A stretch of 34,590 bases of DNA from Bacteroidota bacterium (GCA_020048595.1 JAIFMH010000002.1:1-34590); one strand, 5' to 3'; positions 16,729 to 26,700 are shown, counted from the first letter of the stretch. Made by a program: numbers and translations. The notes: generated from the sequence alone by a model not told the origin.

Positions 16729-18180
16729 ATGAAAGCCCTGTCCGAAATACTCCGCGACGTTAATGTCAAGCAAATTACAGGTGCTGCTGATACAATGATC
16801 AGTGGTATTACCTATGATTCGCGCGAAGTGAAAGCCGGCAGTATGTTTTTTGCCGTAAAAGGAACCAGGGTTGATTGTCACAGTTATATTGCACAAGTAA
16901 TTGAAAAAGGAGCTATTGCAATCGTTTGCGAAAACCTGCCAGAAAACATAAGTGGAGGAGTAACCTATATTCAGGTTGATGACAGCAGTTACAGTTCAGG
17001 CACAATAGCATCCAACTGGTTTGGCAATCCTTCGCGAAAGCTTAAGTTGGTAGGAATAACCGGCACAAATGGCAAAACAACTACTGTAACCTTACTATTT
17101 AACCTTTTCAGGGAACTGGGATATCATACAGGACTACTTTCCACCATTCTGAACAGGATTGACGAAGAGATTATTCCTTCCACCCATACAACACCGGATG
17201 CTATACAGCTCAACTTCCTGTTAGACCATATGGTTAAGCAGGGATGCAGCTATTGCTTTATGGAAGTAAGTTCACATGCTATTGTTCAGAACCGAATTGC
17301 AGGATTGACTTTTACCGGCGGAATTTTCTCCAATATTACGCACGATCATCTTGATTTTCATAAAACTTTTGACGAATACCTGAAAGCGAAGAAACGATTC
17401 TTCGATGAATTGCCATCCACCGCATTTGCACTTACCAATATTGACGACCGCAATGGTTTGGTAATGCTACAAAATTCAAAAGCGACCAAACATACATACA
17501 GTTTTCAGAAAATGGCTGACTTCAAAGGCCGGATTATTGAAGCTCCGCTCGATGGCTTGCATCTTGACCTGGATGGCAACGAAATATGGTGCCGCCTGGT
17601 TGGTAAGTTTAATGGATACAACCTGATGGCGGTGTATGCTGCAGGTGTTTTGCTGGAGCAGGATCCGCTGGAAGTGCTTACAATACTTAGCAATTCAGAG
17701 AGCGTTGAAGGCCGGTTCGATTATATCAAATCCCCTCAGGGTATTATCGGGATAGTTGATTACGCCCACACTCCTGATGCATTACAGAATGTGCTTGAAA
17801 CCATAAACCAATTACGTACCGGCAACGAAATGCTGATCACGGTGGTTGGCTGCGGTGGCGACAGAGATAAAACCAAGCGGCCGGTGATGGCTAAAATTGC
17901 AGCTCGGCTGAGTGACAGGGTGATTCTTACATCCGATAATCCGCGCAGTGAAGTCCCTGAACAGATTATTGCAGAAATGCTTGCCGGTGTTGAGAAAGAG
18001 TTTGCCCGGAATGTGCAGAATATTACAGACAGGCACGATGCCATACGAATAGCATGTGCCATGTCGCGCGATAATGATGTAATACTTGTAGCAGGAAAAG
18101 GGCACGAAAAATACCAGGATATTAAAGGGATTAAACATCCCTTCAATGATAAAGAAATTTTAAAAAAATACTTACTCTAG
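16729..18180 (+). CDS. murE: UDP-MurNAc-L-Ala-D-Glu:meso-diaminopimelate ligase MurE
   Basis: 483 residues. The ATP-binding loop is GITGTNGKTTT (109-119). A YLKAKK segment around residues 217-222 contains the lysine expected to be carbamylated (about Lys221). The motif DNPR (403-406) is the known signature of meso-diaminopimelate specificity, as opposed to lysine. MurE adds the third residue of the peptidoglycan stem in the cytoplasm, so this organism should have DAP-type peptidoglycan. The gene starts 33 bases after ftsI. murF, the next ligase in the pathway, is not beside it as it is in many Proteobacteria. Confidence 0.97.
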   Translation: MKALSEILRDVNVKQITGAADTMISGITYDSREVKAGSMFFAVKGTRVDCHSYIAQVIEKGAIAIVCENLPENISGGVTYIQVDDSSYSSGTIASNWFGNPSRKLKLVGITGTNGKTTTVTLLFNLFRELGYHTGLLSTILNRIDEEIIPSTHTTPDAIQLNFLLDHMVKQGCSYCFMEVSSHAIVQNRIAGLTFTGGIFSNITHDHLDFHKTFDEYLKAKKRFFDELPSTAFALTNIDDRNGLVMLQNSKATKHTYSFQKMADFKGRIIEAPLDGLHLDLDGNEIWCRLVGKFNGYNLMAVYAAGVLLEQDPLEVLTILSNSESVEGRFDYIKSPQGIIGIVDYAHTPDALQNVLETINQLRTGNEMLITVVGCGGDRDKTKRPVMAKIAARLSDRVILTSDNPRSEVPEQIIAEMLAGVEKEFARNVQNITDRHDAIRIACAMSRDNDVILVAGKGHEKYQDIKGIKHPFNDKEILKKYLL

Positions 18181-18219
18181 ACTAACTAACAATAAGTTCT
18201 AACTGAAAAACAAAGCCAG

Positions 18220-19476
18220 ATGCTGTATTATCTTTTCACTTTTCTTGATAAAGCGTACAATGTACCAGGAGCCGGAATGTTCCAATTCATTTCGTTCCGT
18301 GCTGCAATGGCCACGATATTTTCATTATTCATTTCCTTAATATACGGTAAACGGATCATCAATTACCTGCGTGCGAAACAAATCGGTGAAACCGTGCGCG
18401 AACTTGGTTTGGATGGACAAATGGCTAAAACAGGAACCCCAACCATGGGAGGAGTTATAATTCTCGGAGCTCTTCTTATTCCTACATTACTATTTGCAAA
18501 AATTTTAAACATATACATATTGCTAATGCTCTTTGTAACTGTCTGGCTTGGCCTGATCGGTTTTCTGGATGACTACATCAAGGTTTTTAGAAAAAACAAA
18601 GAAGGACTTGCCGGCAAGTTTAAGATCATTGGACAGGTTGTAGCAGGTTTGGTTGTTGGTTCAGTATTGTATTTCAATGAAGGCATTGTAATCCGCGAGC
18701 GAGTTCCGGAAAAAAGAACAGAGGTAAGAACAAGCACTCTTACTGCCTTCGAACAGGTGAAAGATCATAATAAAAAATTCAAATCTACCCCGGAGAAGTC
18801 CACCAAAACAACTATCCCCTTCTTTAAAAACAATGAATTCGACTATGCCGTTCTGCTAAAATGGGTAGGTGATGACTATAGAAAATATGCCTGGCTGATT
18901 TTCATCCCAATGGTGATTTTTGTGATAACAGCTATCTCCAATGGTGCCAATCTTACGGATGGAATGGATGGGCTGGCGACAGGAACTTCTGCGGTTATTG
19001 CCGGAACGCTCGGTTTACTAGCGTGGGTCAGCGGCAACATCGTTTTTGCTGATTATCTCAACATTATGTATATCCCGAATACCGGCGAACTGGTGGTGTT
19101 CATATTTGCACTTGTCGGAGCATGTGTGGGTTTTCTGTGGTACAATTCATTTCCAGCCCAGATCTTTATGGGTGATACCGGAAGTCTGGCTTTAGGCGGT
19201 ATTATAGCTGCACTGGCTATTATGATCCGTAAGGAATTGCTTATCCCTATACTTTGTGGAATTTTTATTGCCGAAAACCTGTCAGTTGTCATTCAGGTAG
19301 CATACTTCAAATACACAAGAAAAAGGACCGGCGAAGGGAAAAGAGTATTTCTGATGGCGCCATTACATCATCATTATCAAAAGAAAGGGTATCCGGAACC
19401 AAAGATCGTAATGAGGTTCCTGATTATCGGTATAGCGCTGGCGTTAGCATCCATAATCACACTAAAGATCAGGTAA
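18220..19476 (+). CDS. mraY: Phospho-N-acetylmuramoyl-pentapeptide transferase MraY
   Basis: 418 residues, multi-spanning (about ten membrane helices). Catalytic and metal-binding motifs are visible: GFLDDYIKV with Asp117 and Asp118, NLTDGMDGL with Asp247, and FMGDTGS with Asp319, plus the late APLHHHYQKKG motif. MraY joins UDP-MurNAc-pentapeptide to undecaprenyl phosphate, giving lipid I at the inner membrane. Compared with about 360 residues in Escherichia coli, it carries a charged insertion (about residues 160-225, rich in Lys, Glu and Arg), a length typical of Bacteroidota MraY. murD starts 16 bases downstream. Confidence 0.97.
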   Translation: MLYYLFTFLDKAYNVPGAGMFQFISFRAAMATIFSLFISLIYGKRIINYLRAKQIGETVRELGLDGQMAKTGTPTMGGVIILGALLIPTLLFAKILNIYILLMLFVTVWLGLIGFLDDYIKVFRKNKEGLAGKFKIIGQVVAGLVVGSVLYFNEGIVIRERVPEKRTEVRTSTLTAFEQVKDHNKKFKSTPEKSTKTTIPFFKNNEFDYAVLLKWVGDDYRKYAWLIFIPMVIFVITAISNGANLTDGMDGLATGTSAVIAGTLGLLAWVSGNIVFADYLNIMYIPNTGELVVFIFALVGACVGFLWYNSFPAQIFMGDTGSLALGGIIAALAIMIRKELLIPILCGIFIAENLSVVIQVAYFKYTRKRTGEGKRVFLMAPLHHHYQKKGYPEPKIVMRFLIIGIALALASIITLKIR

Positions 19477-19492
19477 AGGAAAGCTTTGAATA

Positions 19493-20833
19493 ATGATTAA
19501 GAAAATAGCCATACTCGGAGCAGGCGAAAGCGGAACAGGAGCAGCGGTGCTGGCTAAGAAACAAGGATTCAGGGTTTGGCTATCCGATTCCGGAAAAATT
19601 AAAGAAAAATACAAAAACGTTCTTTCACATTATGAAATAGCATTCGAGGAGGGCAGGCATACAGAGGATGAAATTCTTGATGCAGATGAAGTGATCATCA
19701 GTCCGGGAATACCATTAACGGCGCCTTTAGTACTGAAAATCAAGGCTAAGCAAATACCAGTAATTTCTGAGATAGAATTTGCCACAAGATTTACAAAAGC
19801 AAAGAAAATTTGCATTACAGGATCAAATGGAAAAACAACTACCACGCTCCTCATCCATCATATCCTTAAAAATGCAGGCTTTAATGTTGGACTGGCCGGG
19901 AATGTAGGCGAGAGTTTCGCCATGCAGGTCGCCATCAAAGAATATGATTGGTATGTGTTGGAAATCAGTTCATTTCAGCTCGACAGCATGTTTGAATTTA
20001 AAGCTGACATTGCCATTTTAACCAATATCACACCCGATCACATGGATCGGTACGATTACAAATTTGAAAACTACATCAACTCGAAATTCAGAATTACTCA
20101 GAATCAAACCATTGAAGATGCCTTTATCTATTGCCTAGATGACGAAGTAAGTGCTGCCGAAGTAGGCAGACGTAATCTGAAAGCACAGATTTACACAACT
20201 ACCTGTCAACCGGGAAACACCTCAGCGAATGCCTATTGTTTTGAAAATAAAATCCAAATAACCACAAATACTAACTTTTTTACCATGACATTGGAAGAAC
20301 TCGCCTTACAAGGCAAACACAATGTGTACAATTCGATGGCTGCTTCAATAGCCTCAAAACTGGTTGATATCCGCAGTGAAAGTATCCGCCAGTCGCTGAG
20401 TGCTTTTGAAAATGTACCGCACCGTCTCGAATTTGTGGCACGTATCCATGGCATTGACTTTATCAATGATTCCAAGGCTACCAATGTTAACAGCGCCTGG
20501 TACGCGCTCGAAACCGCCGACTCACCACTGATATGGATTGCAGGCGGGATTGATAAAGGAAATGATTACTCAAAACTTGAAGAATTAGTATCTCAAAAAG
20601 TTAAAGCCATTATCTGCCTTGGAGTCGACAATGCAAAAATCATCGAGACATTTGGTTCCAGGGTTGACGCTATTTATGAAACTAACTCAGCTGAACAAGC
20701 CGTATTAACAGCTTATACCATTGGCAAAAAAGGAGATACTGTTCTATTATCCCCAGCTTGTGCCAGTTTCGATTTGTTTGAAAGCTATGAAGAACGTGGT
20801 AATAAATTTAAACAGGCTGTTAAAAATTTATAA
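19493..20833 (+). CDS. murD: UDP-N-acetylmuramoyl-L-alanine:D-glutamate ligase MurD
   Basis: 446 residues. The N-terminal Rossmann part begins KKIAILGAGESG and contains ISPGIP. The ATP loop is ITGSNGKTTTT (from residue 108). Further family motifs are LEISSFQLD, NITPDHMDRY, the FINDSKATN loop that contacts the product, and SPACASFDLF near the end. MurD adds D-glutamate, the second residue of the stem peptide. It lies between mraY and ftsW in the standard dcw order and is followed by ftsW after 29 bases. Confidence 0.97.
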   Translation: MIKKIAILGAGESGTGAAVLAKKQGFRVWLSDSGKIKEKYKNVLSHYEIAFEEGRHTEDEILDADEVIISPGIPLTAPLVLKIKAKQIPVISEIEFATRFTKAKKICITGSNGKTTTTLLIHHILKNAGFNVGLAGNVGESFAMQVAIKEYDWYVLEISSFQLDSMFEFKADIAILTNITPDHMDRYDYKFENYINSKFRITQNQTIEDAFIYCLDDEVSAAEVGRRNLKAQIYTTTCQPGNTSANAYCFENKIQITTNTNFFTMTLEELALQGKHNVYNSMAASIASKLVDIRSESIRQSLSAFENVPHRLEFVARIHGIDFINDSKATNVNSAWYALETADSPLIWIAGGIDKGNDYSKLEELVSQKVKAIICLGVDNAKIIETFGSRVDAIYETNSAEQAVLTAYTIGKKGDTVLLSPACASFDLFESYEERGNKFKQAVKNL

Positions 20834-20862
20834 CAAAAATAAAATTTCATCCAGACTTAAAA

Positions 20863-22038
20863 ATGATTCAGATAATTCCGAAAGTACGTGGGGATAAAGT
20901 AATATGGGGAGTTGTAATTATACTCTCGGTATTTTCTGTTCTGGCTGTATACAGTTCAACCACAACGCTTGCTTACCGTTTCAAACAGGGAAACACTGAG
21001 TTTTACCTGCTGAAACATATAGGCATTCTCATTTTTGGATTTATCCTGATGTATGCGGCACACAAGATCAAATATGTGTACTATTCCAGAATATCGATGC
21101 TGGCGGTATTAATTGCAGCCCCGCTCCTGCTTTATACACTTGTTTTTGGGGAAGTTCGTAACGAAGCAGCCCGTTGGACTACTTTGCCGGGCGTGAACAT
21201 TATGTTTCAGCCGTCGGATCTTGCGAAACTAGCGCTCATAATGTTTGTTGCCAGTATGCTGGCCAAGAAACAGGACAATATAAAAGACTTCAAAAGTGCG
21301 TTTATCCCCATTTTACTGCCGATTTTAGTTATCTGCGGACTTATACTGCCGGCTAACCTTTCAACAGCAGCCATACTTTTTGTAACCTGTATTGTGTTGA
21401 TGTTTATCGGCGGAGTGAAATTCAGGTACTTGCTTACACTGGCAGCATTGGGAATTACAGCCCTGGCACTTTTGGTTACATTCCTGATGGTTTCGCCAAA
21501 ATCAAGCGGCCGTTTGGGAACCTGGCAGAATCGTATTGAAAATTTTGGCGGTAAAGGCGATAGCGATGAAACCTTCCAGGTTGACCAGGCAAAAATTGCG
21601 ATAGCCAACGGAGGAATAATTGGGAAATTACCAGGTAACAGCATGCAGAAGAATTTTCTTCCAAATCCTTTCAACGATTTTATTTTCGCCATTATCATTG
21701 AAGAATATGGAGCTATCGGGGCAATTACGATCCTCCTCATGTACCTTATCCTGCTTTACCGGGGTATTCGTATTGCTATTAAAGCACCCGGCAATTTCGG
21801 GGCCCTGCTGGCAATTGGTGTTACAATAAGCCTCGTTTTTCAGGCTTTTGCAAATATGGCAGTTGCCGTAAATCTAGTGCCTGTCACAGGCCAGCCGTTA
21901 CCGCTGGTAAGCATGGGAGGAACAAGCATCTGGTTCACCAGTATAGCAATCGGAATAATACTAAGTGTAAGTAAAGAAATGGATGAAGTTGAAGATATAA
22001 AAGAAGAAACACCTGAATTGGAAAATGCAGCAGTTTAA
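20863..22038 (+). CDS. ftsW: Lipid II polymerase FtsW (SEDS family)
   Basis: 391 residues with about ten membrane helices. SEDS family motifs include the early SVLAVYSSTTTLAY stretch, NPFNDFIFAIIIEEYG late in the protein, and the C-terminal GQPLPLVSMGGTS. FtsW polymerises lipid II glycan strands at the septum in a complex with FtsI. RodA has the same fold; the position between murD and murG in a dcw cluster with ftsI decides for FtsW. Its 3' end overlaps murG by 14 bases, which suggests translational coupling. The cytoplasmic tail is acidic (EMDEVEDIKEE). Confidence 0.94.
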   Translation: MIQIIPKVRGDKVIWGVVIILSVFSVLAVYSSTTTLAYRFKQGNTEFYLLKHIGILIFGFILMYAAHKIKYVYYSRISMLAVLIAAPLLLYTLVFGEVRNEAARWTTLPGVNIMFQPSDLAKLALIMFVASMLAKKQDNIKDFKSAFIPILLPILVICGLILPANLSTAAILFVTCIVLMFIGGVKFRYLLTLAALGITALALLVTFLMVSPKSSGRLGTWQNRIENFGGKGDSDETFQVDQAKIAIANGGIIGKLPGNSMQKNFLPNPFNDFIFAIIIEEYGAIGAITILLMYLILLYRGIRIAIKAPGNFGALLAIGVTISLVFQAFANMAVAVNLVPVTGQPLPLVSMGGTSIWFTSIAIGIILSVSKEMDEVEDIKEETPELENAAV

Positions 22039-23146
22039 AAACATAAGGATAATCCTCAGTGGTGGTGGCACAGGCGGGCATATATTCCCGGCAGTAGCCA
22101 TTGCTAACGCTGTTAAAGAGGCATCACCTGATGCTGAAATTATGTTTGTTGGTGCCAAAGGCCGGATGGAAATGGAAAAGGTGCCGGCAGCCGGATATCC
22201 TATTGAAGGTTTGTGGATCAGTGGATTACAACGCAGACTTACTTTTGATAATCTCATGTTCCCTTTTAAAGTGACTTCCAGCTTATTCAAAGCCAGAAAA
22301 ATCATCAAATCGTTTAAACCTGATGTGGTGATTGGTACCGGTGGCTATGCATCAGGACCCACGCTGAAGATAGCTTCGTGGTTAGGTATTCCAACCCTGA
22401 TACAGGAACAAAATTCGTTTCCCGGAATTACAAATAAAATGCTTGCATCAAAAGCCGACAGAATATGTGTGGCTTATGAGGGTATGGAGAAATTCTTTCC
22501 CGCTTCGAAAATAAAAATTACTGGAAATCCGGTGAGGCATGACATTGAGTTTAACAACAACTCCCGCTATGAAGCCTTAAAAGGTTTTGGTCTTAGTCCT
22601 GATAAATTAACATTGCTTGTGGTTGGTGGAAGCCTGGGCGCTAGAACAATAAACCATAGTATTCATGCCGGATTAAGAGTGCTGGCTGAAAACAATATTC
22701 AACTGATCTGGCAAACGGGAAAGCTTTATGGCATACAGGCAGCTAAGGCTGTTAATGAATTTCAACTGGATGGAATTATTACCATGCCATTTATCAAACA
22801 GATGGATATGGCATATTCTGCAGCCGACATTGTTGTTTCAAGAGCAGGAGCTATTGCTATTTCGGAATTGTGTCTCACCGGAAAACCTTCAATACTTGTA
22901 CCATCGCCAAATGTTGCCGAAGACCATCAAACCAAAAATGCGCTGGCACTAGCTTCAAAAAATGCTGCTATTCTTGTTAAGGATTCTGAAGCGGCAGCCA
23001 GTTTGATCAGTACAATAACTTCTCTGGCAGCAAATATTACACAACAGAAAACCCTGAGCGAAAATATCAGTGCAATGGCAATCAGAAACTCGGCACACCA
23101 GATAGCAGAACTCGTATTTGAACTTGCATTAAAAATAAAAAAATAA
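22025..23146 (+). CDS. murG: UDP-GlcNAc:lipid I N-acetylglucosaminyltransferase MurG
   Basis: 373 residues. The GT-B fold starts with the diphosphate-binding loop LSGGGTGGHIFPA (about 11-23). Other family motifs are GTGGYASGP, the LIQEQNSFPGITNK segment, VVGGSLGA at the second domain, and the donor-binding VSRAGAIAISELCLTGKPSILVPSP region. MurG converts lipid I to lipid II on the inner face of the membrane, acting directly before FtsW and FtsI in this cluster. It overlaps ftsW by 14 bases, and murC starts 11 bases after its stop. Confidence 0.97.
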   Translation: MQQFKNIRIILSGGGTGGHIFPAVAIANAVKEASPDAEIMFVGAKGRMEMEKVPAAGYPIEGLWISGLQRRLTFDNLMFPFKVTSSLFKARKIIKSFKPDVVIGTGGYASGPTLKIASWLGIPTLIQEQNSFPGITNKMLASKADRICVAYEGMEKFFPASKIKITGNPVRHDIEFNNNSRYEALKGFGLSPDKLTLLVVGGSLGARTINHSIHAGLRVLAENNIQLIWQTGKLYGIQAAKAVNEFQLDGIITMPFIKQMDMAYSAADIVVSRAGAIAISELCLTGKPSILVPSPNVAEDHQTKNALALASKNAAILVKDSEAAASLISTITSLAANITQQKTLSENISAMAIRNSAHQIAELVFELALKIKK

Positions 23147-23157
23147 AAAGCATTTAC

Positions 23158-24531
23158 ATGTCGTTGAGAATTAAGGAACATATCATTTATTTCCTCGGGA
23201 TCGGAGGCATCGGCATGAGTGCTCTGGCGCGGTATTTTTTAGCTAAGGGGTACCAGGTTCATGGATATGACCGTACTTCGACTGACCTGACCGCAAACCT
23301 TGAAAACGAAGGCATGATAATTCATTTTCACGAAGCTGTTGAACTAATACCTGCTGAAACCGGGCTGGTAATTTACACGCCAGCTATTCCGGCAACAAAT
23401 GCAGAATTACAATACCTTAAGAAAAGTGGTGTGCGAATGATGAAAAGAGCCGAGGTACTTGGCATGCTTTCATCAGAATACCAAACTATTGCTTGTGCCG
23501 GAACCCATGGAAAAACAACCACATCTTCAATGGTTTCATATCTGATGGAACAATCCCATGTAGGTTGTCAGGCTTTCCTTGGAGGCATTTCCAGGAATTT
23601 CGGCAGCAACCTTATGATTTCGGAAACATCTCCTTTTATGGTTGTTGAAGCTGATGAATATGACAGATCATTCCTTCACCTCTATCCAACAATTGCGATA
23701 ATCACCAGTATCGATTCCGATCATCTTGATATTTATACCAACCTGGCTTCTGTTCATGAAGCATTCAGCAGTTTCACAGGGAATATTGTTTCGCAAGGCT
23801 CGTTAATTATCAAGAAAGGTCTCGACCTGCCTTTGCAACTGGCTGTTGATTGCAAAGTGCTTAAATATGCTGTGAATGAGGAAGCTGATTTTTACGCCTC
23901 CAACCTCAGCCTTGAGAATAATCTGTACCATTTTGATTTCAACTATCCTAACGGAAAAATCAATAACCTGGTACTTGGTATCCCGGGGTTATACAATGTT
24001 GAAAATGCCGTTGCGGCATTAGCTGCAGCTATTCTTGCCGGTGTTACTCCTGAAGAACTCAGCCAGGGGCTTGCAACTTTTAAAGGAGTGAAACGCCGTT
24101 TCGATATCCGATTGAATGAGGATAATATAGTTTATATCGATGATTATGCGCATCATCCTGAAGAGATTAAGGCTTGCATAAGTTCTGCGAGAGCGATGTT
24201 CCCTGATCGTAAGCTCACCGGTATTTTCCAGCCGCATTTGTTCTCCCGTACCCGTGACTTTGCCGCCGGTTTTGCTGAAAGTTTGTCAATGTTAGACGAA
24301 GTGCTTTTATTGCCTATTTATCCGGCACGCGAACTTCCTATTCCGGGGATTGATTCACCGATGCTTCTTTCATTGATGAATCATGACAATAAACATCTGA
24401 TCGAAAAGGGAGATATCCCAGCATATTTTTCAGGGAAACATACCGAAGTAATAATAACCATGGGAGCTGGAGATATTGATACCCTGGTTGAGCCGATTGA
24501 AAACTTTTTCAGTGCAAATAAAAAGATATAG
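23158..24531 (+). CDS. murC: UDP-N-acetylmuramate:L-alanine ligase MurC
   Basis: 457 residues. The N-terminus has the UDP-binding loop FLGIGGIGMSALA. The ATP loop is AGTHGKTTTS (114-123). EADEYDRSF, ITSIDSDHLDIY, DDYAHHPEEI and FQPHLFSRT are typical MurC motifs; the last two distinguish it from MurD and MurE. It adds L-alanine to UDP-MurNAc, the first stem-peptide step. Its stop is one base before the ftsQ ATG, so the two genes are tightly coupled. A ddl gene, often next to murC, is absent. Confidence 0.97.
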   Translation: MSLRIKEHIIYFLGIGGIGMSALARYFLAKGYQVHGYDRTSTDLTANLENEGMIIHFHEAVELIPAETGLVIYTPAIPATNAELQYLKKSGVRMMKRAEVLGMLSSEYQTIACAGTHGKTTTSSMVSYLMEQSHVGCQAFLGGISRNFGSNLMISETSPFMVVEADEYDRSFLHLYPTIAIITSIDSDHLDIYTNLASVHEAFSSFTGNIVSQGSLIIKKGLDLPLQLAVDCKVLKYAVNEEADFYASNLSLENNLYHFDFNYPNGKINNLVLGIPGLYNVENAVAALAAAILAGVTPEELSQGLATFKGVKRRFDIRLNEDNIVYIDDYAHHPEEIKACISSARAMFPDRKLTGIFQPHLFSRTRDFAAGFAESLSMLDEVLLLPIYPARELPIPGIDSPMLLSLMNHDNKHLIEKGDIPAYFSGKHTEVIITMGAGDIDTLVEPIENFFSANKKI

Positions 24532-24532
24532 T

Positions 24533-25333
24533 ATGAAGATATTGGTAAAAATATTGCTCATAACCTTATGGATTGCCATAGCAGCTGGTGTTGTGGTAAT
24601 TATGAGCTTTGCCAATGATACTCATGAAGTAAAACAATGCCGCGGAATAACCTGCCGGATTGATTATCGGGGCGGACAGCCCTTAATGAGCGGTAACGAT
24701 CTTATAGCTGAAATTAACAGGAAATTCGGCAAACTGCAGTCCGTGACTATTGGCGAAGTTGATATAGCAGGAATTGCCTCGCTTGTAAAAAAGAATCCAT
24801 ACCTCGAAAACACTGATGTTCTGGTTACGATTGAAGGAGATATCCTGATCAGAGCAGATCAATGTATTCCCGTGATCAGGTATTATTCGTCAGCGGGATA
24901 TCCTCATTATATTGATAAGAACGGGCGTATAATGCCGGTAAATCCAGCTTATCCGTATAAAATACTTATTGCAAGCGGACAAATTGAGAGTCCGTTAAAA
25001 GACGGAAAAAGCATTTTTGCAATATCGGATTCGAATCATGTACTAAAAGCAAAACTAAAAAACCTTTACGACATTCATCTTCTTGCAGGAATCATAAATA
25101 CAGACAGTACCTTGAAAGCACTGATTGAGCAGGTTTATGTAACAAGCAGCGGTAAAATCCAACTGGTTACCAAAGCAGGATCACATATTGTTTACATGGG
25201 CGATACAACGGATGCTGCCGAGAAGCTTGAAAACCTGAAATATTTTTACAAACATGGTCTTGTTAAAACCGGTTGGAATAAATATCAAAAGGTGAATCTG
25301 GAATATAAAAATCAAATAGTGTGCACAAAATAA
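24533..25333 (+). CDS. ftsQ: Cell division protein FtsQ/DivIB-like
   Basis: 266 residues from ATG 24533. An in-frame ATG at 24476 would add 19 residues but lies inside murC, so the later start is preferred. The short N-terminus is followed by one membrane helix (about 5-25, LLITLWIAIAAGVVVIM). A periplasmic POTRA-like part follows (MSGNDLIAEINRKFGKLQSV; VKKNPYLENTDVLVTIEGDILIRADQ), then the FtsQ beta domain with YIDKNGRIMP. FtsQ recruits FtsL and its partner to the septum. The first FtsQ residues are usually cytoplasmic and longer in Proteobacteria. The call rests on this topology and the place between murC and ftsA. Confidence 0.9.
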   Translation: MKILVKILLITLWIAIAAGVVVIMSFANDTHEVKQCRGITCRIDYRGGQPLMSGNDLIAEINRKFGKLQSVTIGEVDIAGIASLVKKNPYLENTDVLVTIEGDILIRADQCIPVIRYYSSAGYPHYIDKNGRIMPVNPAYPYKILIASGQIESPLKDGKSIFAISDSNHVLKAKLKNLYDIHLLAGIINTDSTLKALIEQVYVTSSGKIQLVTKAGSHIVYMGDTTDAAEKLENLKYFYKHGLVKTGWNKYQKVNLEYKNQIVCTK

Positions 25334-25343
25334 ATTTAAAGCT

Positions 25344-26621
25344 ATGCAATCGGAAATCGTAGTCGGGTTAGATATCGGAACAACAAAAATTGCTGCCATC
25401 GCGGGACGCCGCAACGAATTCGGCAAAATCGAGGTATTGGGCTATGGCCATACCGAATCCATTGGCGTGCGTCGTGGTGTGATTACAAATATTGAAAACA
25501 CGGTAAATTCAATACAAACTGCCATCAAGGAGGCCCAGGCACACTCGAAAGTCACCATCCGCACAGTGAACGTGGGTATTGCCGGACAACATATTCGCAG
25601 TATTCAGCACAGGGCCAGCACCATCAGGCCAAATCCTGACACTGAAATCAGCCAGGCAGATATTGACCAGTTTACATCAAGCATTTACAATATTGCCATG
25701 AATCCGGGTGAGAAAATAATTGATGTACTGCCACAGGAGTTTATTATTGATGGAGAAGCCGGTGTTAAGGATCCCAAGGGTATGCTGGGGCATCAGATGG
25801 GAGCCAGCTTCCATATTGTAACAGCGCAAACTTCAGCAGCTCAAAATATAATGAAATGTATCGAAAAATCAGGCTATAACCTTCAGCACATGATCCTGCA
25901 ACCCCTGGCATCAGCGGAAGCGGTACTGAGTGTTGATGAGAAAGAAGCCGGTGTAGTTCTGGTAGATATAGGAGGCGGAACAACAGATGTTGCTATTTTC
26001 CTTGATGGTATAATCAGGCACACCGCTGTAATTCCTTTTGGAGGTGAAATAATTACCGAAGATATTAAAGCCGGCTGCAGTATTATCAAGAAACATGCTG
26101 AAGATCTGAAAGTGAAATTTGGCTCCGCGCTTGCCAGCGAAAACCGCGCCGAAGAAGTAGTAGCCATCCCCGGCCTAAGAGGCAGGGATCCAAAAGAAAT
26201 TACACTGAAAAATCTTGCAAAGATTATCCAGGCGCGGATGGAAGAAATTATAGAAGCCGTGTACCAGGAGATCAAAAGTACCGGACTTGAAAAAAGACTT
26301 ATAGCAGGAATAGTATTAACAGGTGGGGGCGCAATGCTCAAACACATCGAACAACTTACTCAGTTTATTACCGGAATGGATACCCGTATTGGTTATCCGA
26401 ATGAACATCTGGCTGCCAATTCCGTAGACGAAATGACCAGTCCGATGTATTCTACCGGACTTGGACTGGTTTTAATGGGAATGCAACGTGCAGATGTTTC
26501 ACGTATCAAAAATGACGTCACCAAGCCGGAGGAACCAACAATAGAACCCAAAAAACCACCTCGTGGACCCAACAAAATTTCTGATTGGCTTGATAAGTTT
26601 TTTGGCGACGGAATCAGTTAA
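25344..26621 (+). CDS. ftsA: Cell division actin homologue FtsA
   Basis: 425 residues. The actin-fold nucleotide site is seen in VVGLDIGTTKIAAIAG (N-terminus), VDIGGGTTDVAIF (phosphate 2) and GIVLTGGGAMLKHIE (adenosine). The 1C domain lies in the segment around residues 80-165. A proline-rich linker leads to a C-terminal amphipathic helix, KISDWLDKFFGDG, the expected membrane-targeting sequence. FtsA tethers FtsZ to the membrane. The gene precedes ftsZ by 83 bases, a longer gap than elsewhere in the cluster. Confidence 0.97.
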   Translation: MQSEIVVGLDIGTTKIAAIAGRRNEFGKIEVLGYGHTESIGVRRGVITNIENTVNSIQTAIKEAQAHSKVTIRTVNVGIAGQHIRSIQHRASTIRPNPDTEISQADIDQFTSSIYNIAMNPGEKIIDVLPQEFIIDGEAGVKDPKGMLGHQMGASFHIVTAQTSAAQNIMKCIEKSGYNLQHMILQPLASAEAVLSVDEKEAGVVLVDIGGGTTDVAIFLDGIIRHTAVIPFGGEIITEDIKAGCSIIKKHAEDLKVKFGSALASENRAEEVVAIPGLRGRDPKEITLKNLAKIIQARMEEIIEAVYQEIKSTGLEKRLIAGIVLTGGGAMLKHIEQLTQFITGMDTRIGYPNEHLAANSVDEMTSPMYSTGLGLVLMGMQRADVSRIKNDVTKPEEPTIEPKKPPRGPNKISDWLDKFFGDGIS

Positions 26622-26693
26622 TAATTAACAGGTATTTTGTTAGTAAATTTTTAAACAGTAGAAAGTAACAAGAATATTAAACAATTAATTTTA

Positions 26694-26700
26694 GGGGGAG
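26694..26700 (+). promoter_or_regulatory. Purine-rich Shine-Dalgarno-like site before ftsZ
   Basis: GGGGGAG lies four bases before the ftsZ ATG. Most other starts in this window lack such a site, as is usual in Bacteroidota where the anti-SD is generally hidden on the ribosome. Its presence before ftsZ, in an 83-base gap that may hold a separate promoter (TAAATTTT near 26643), may matter for FtsZ output. Confidence 0.55.

Noticed and set aside
24476..24532. Upstream ATG for ftsQ within murC.
   Set aside because: It would place 19 extra residues inside the murC coding region; ATG 24533, directly after the murC stop, gives a normal N-terminus.
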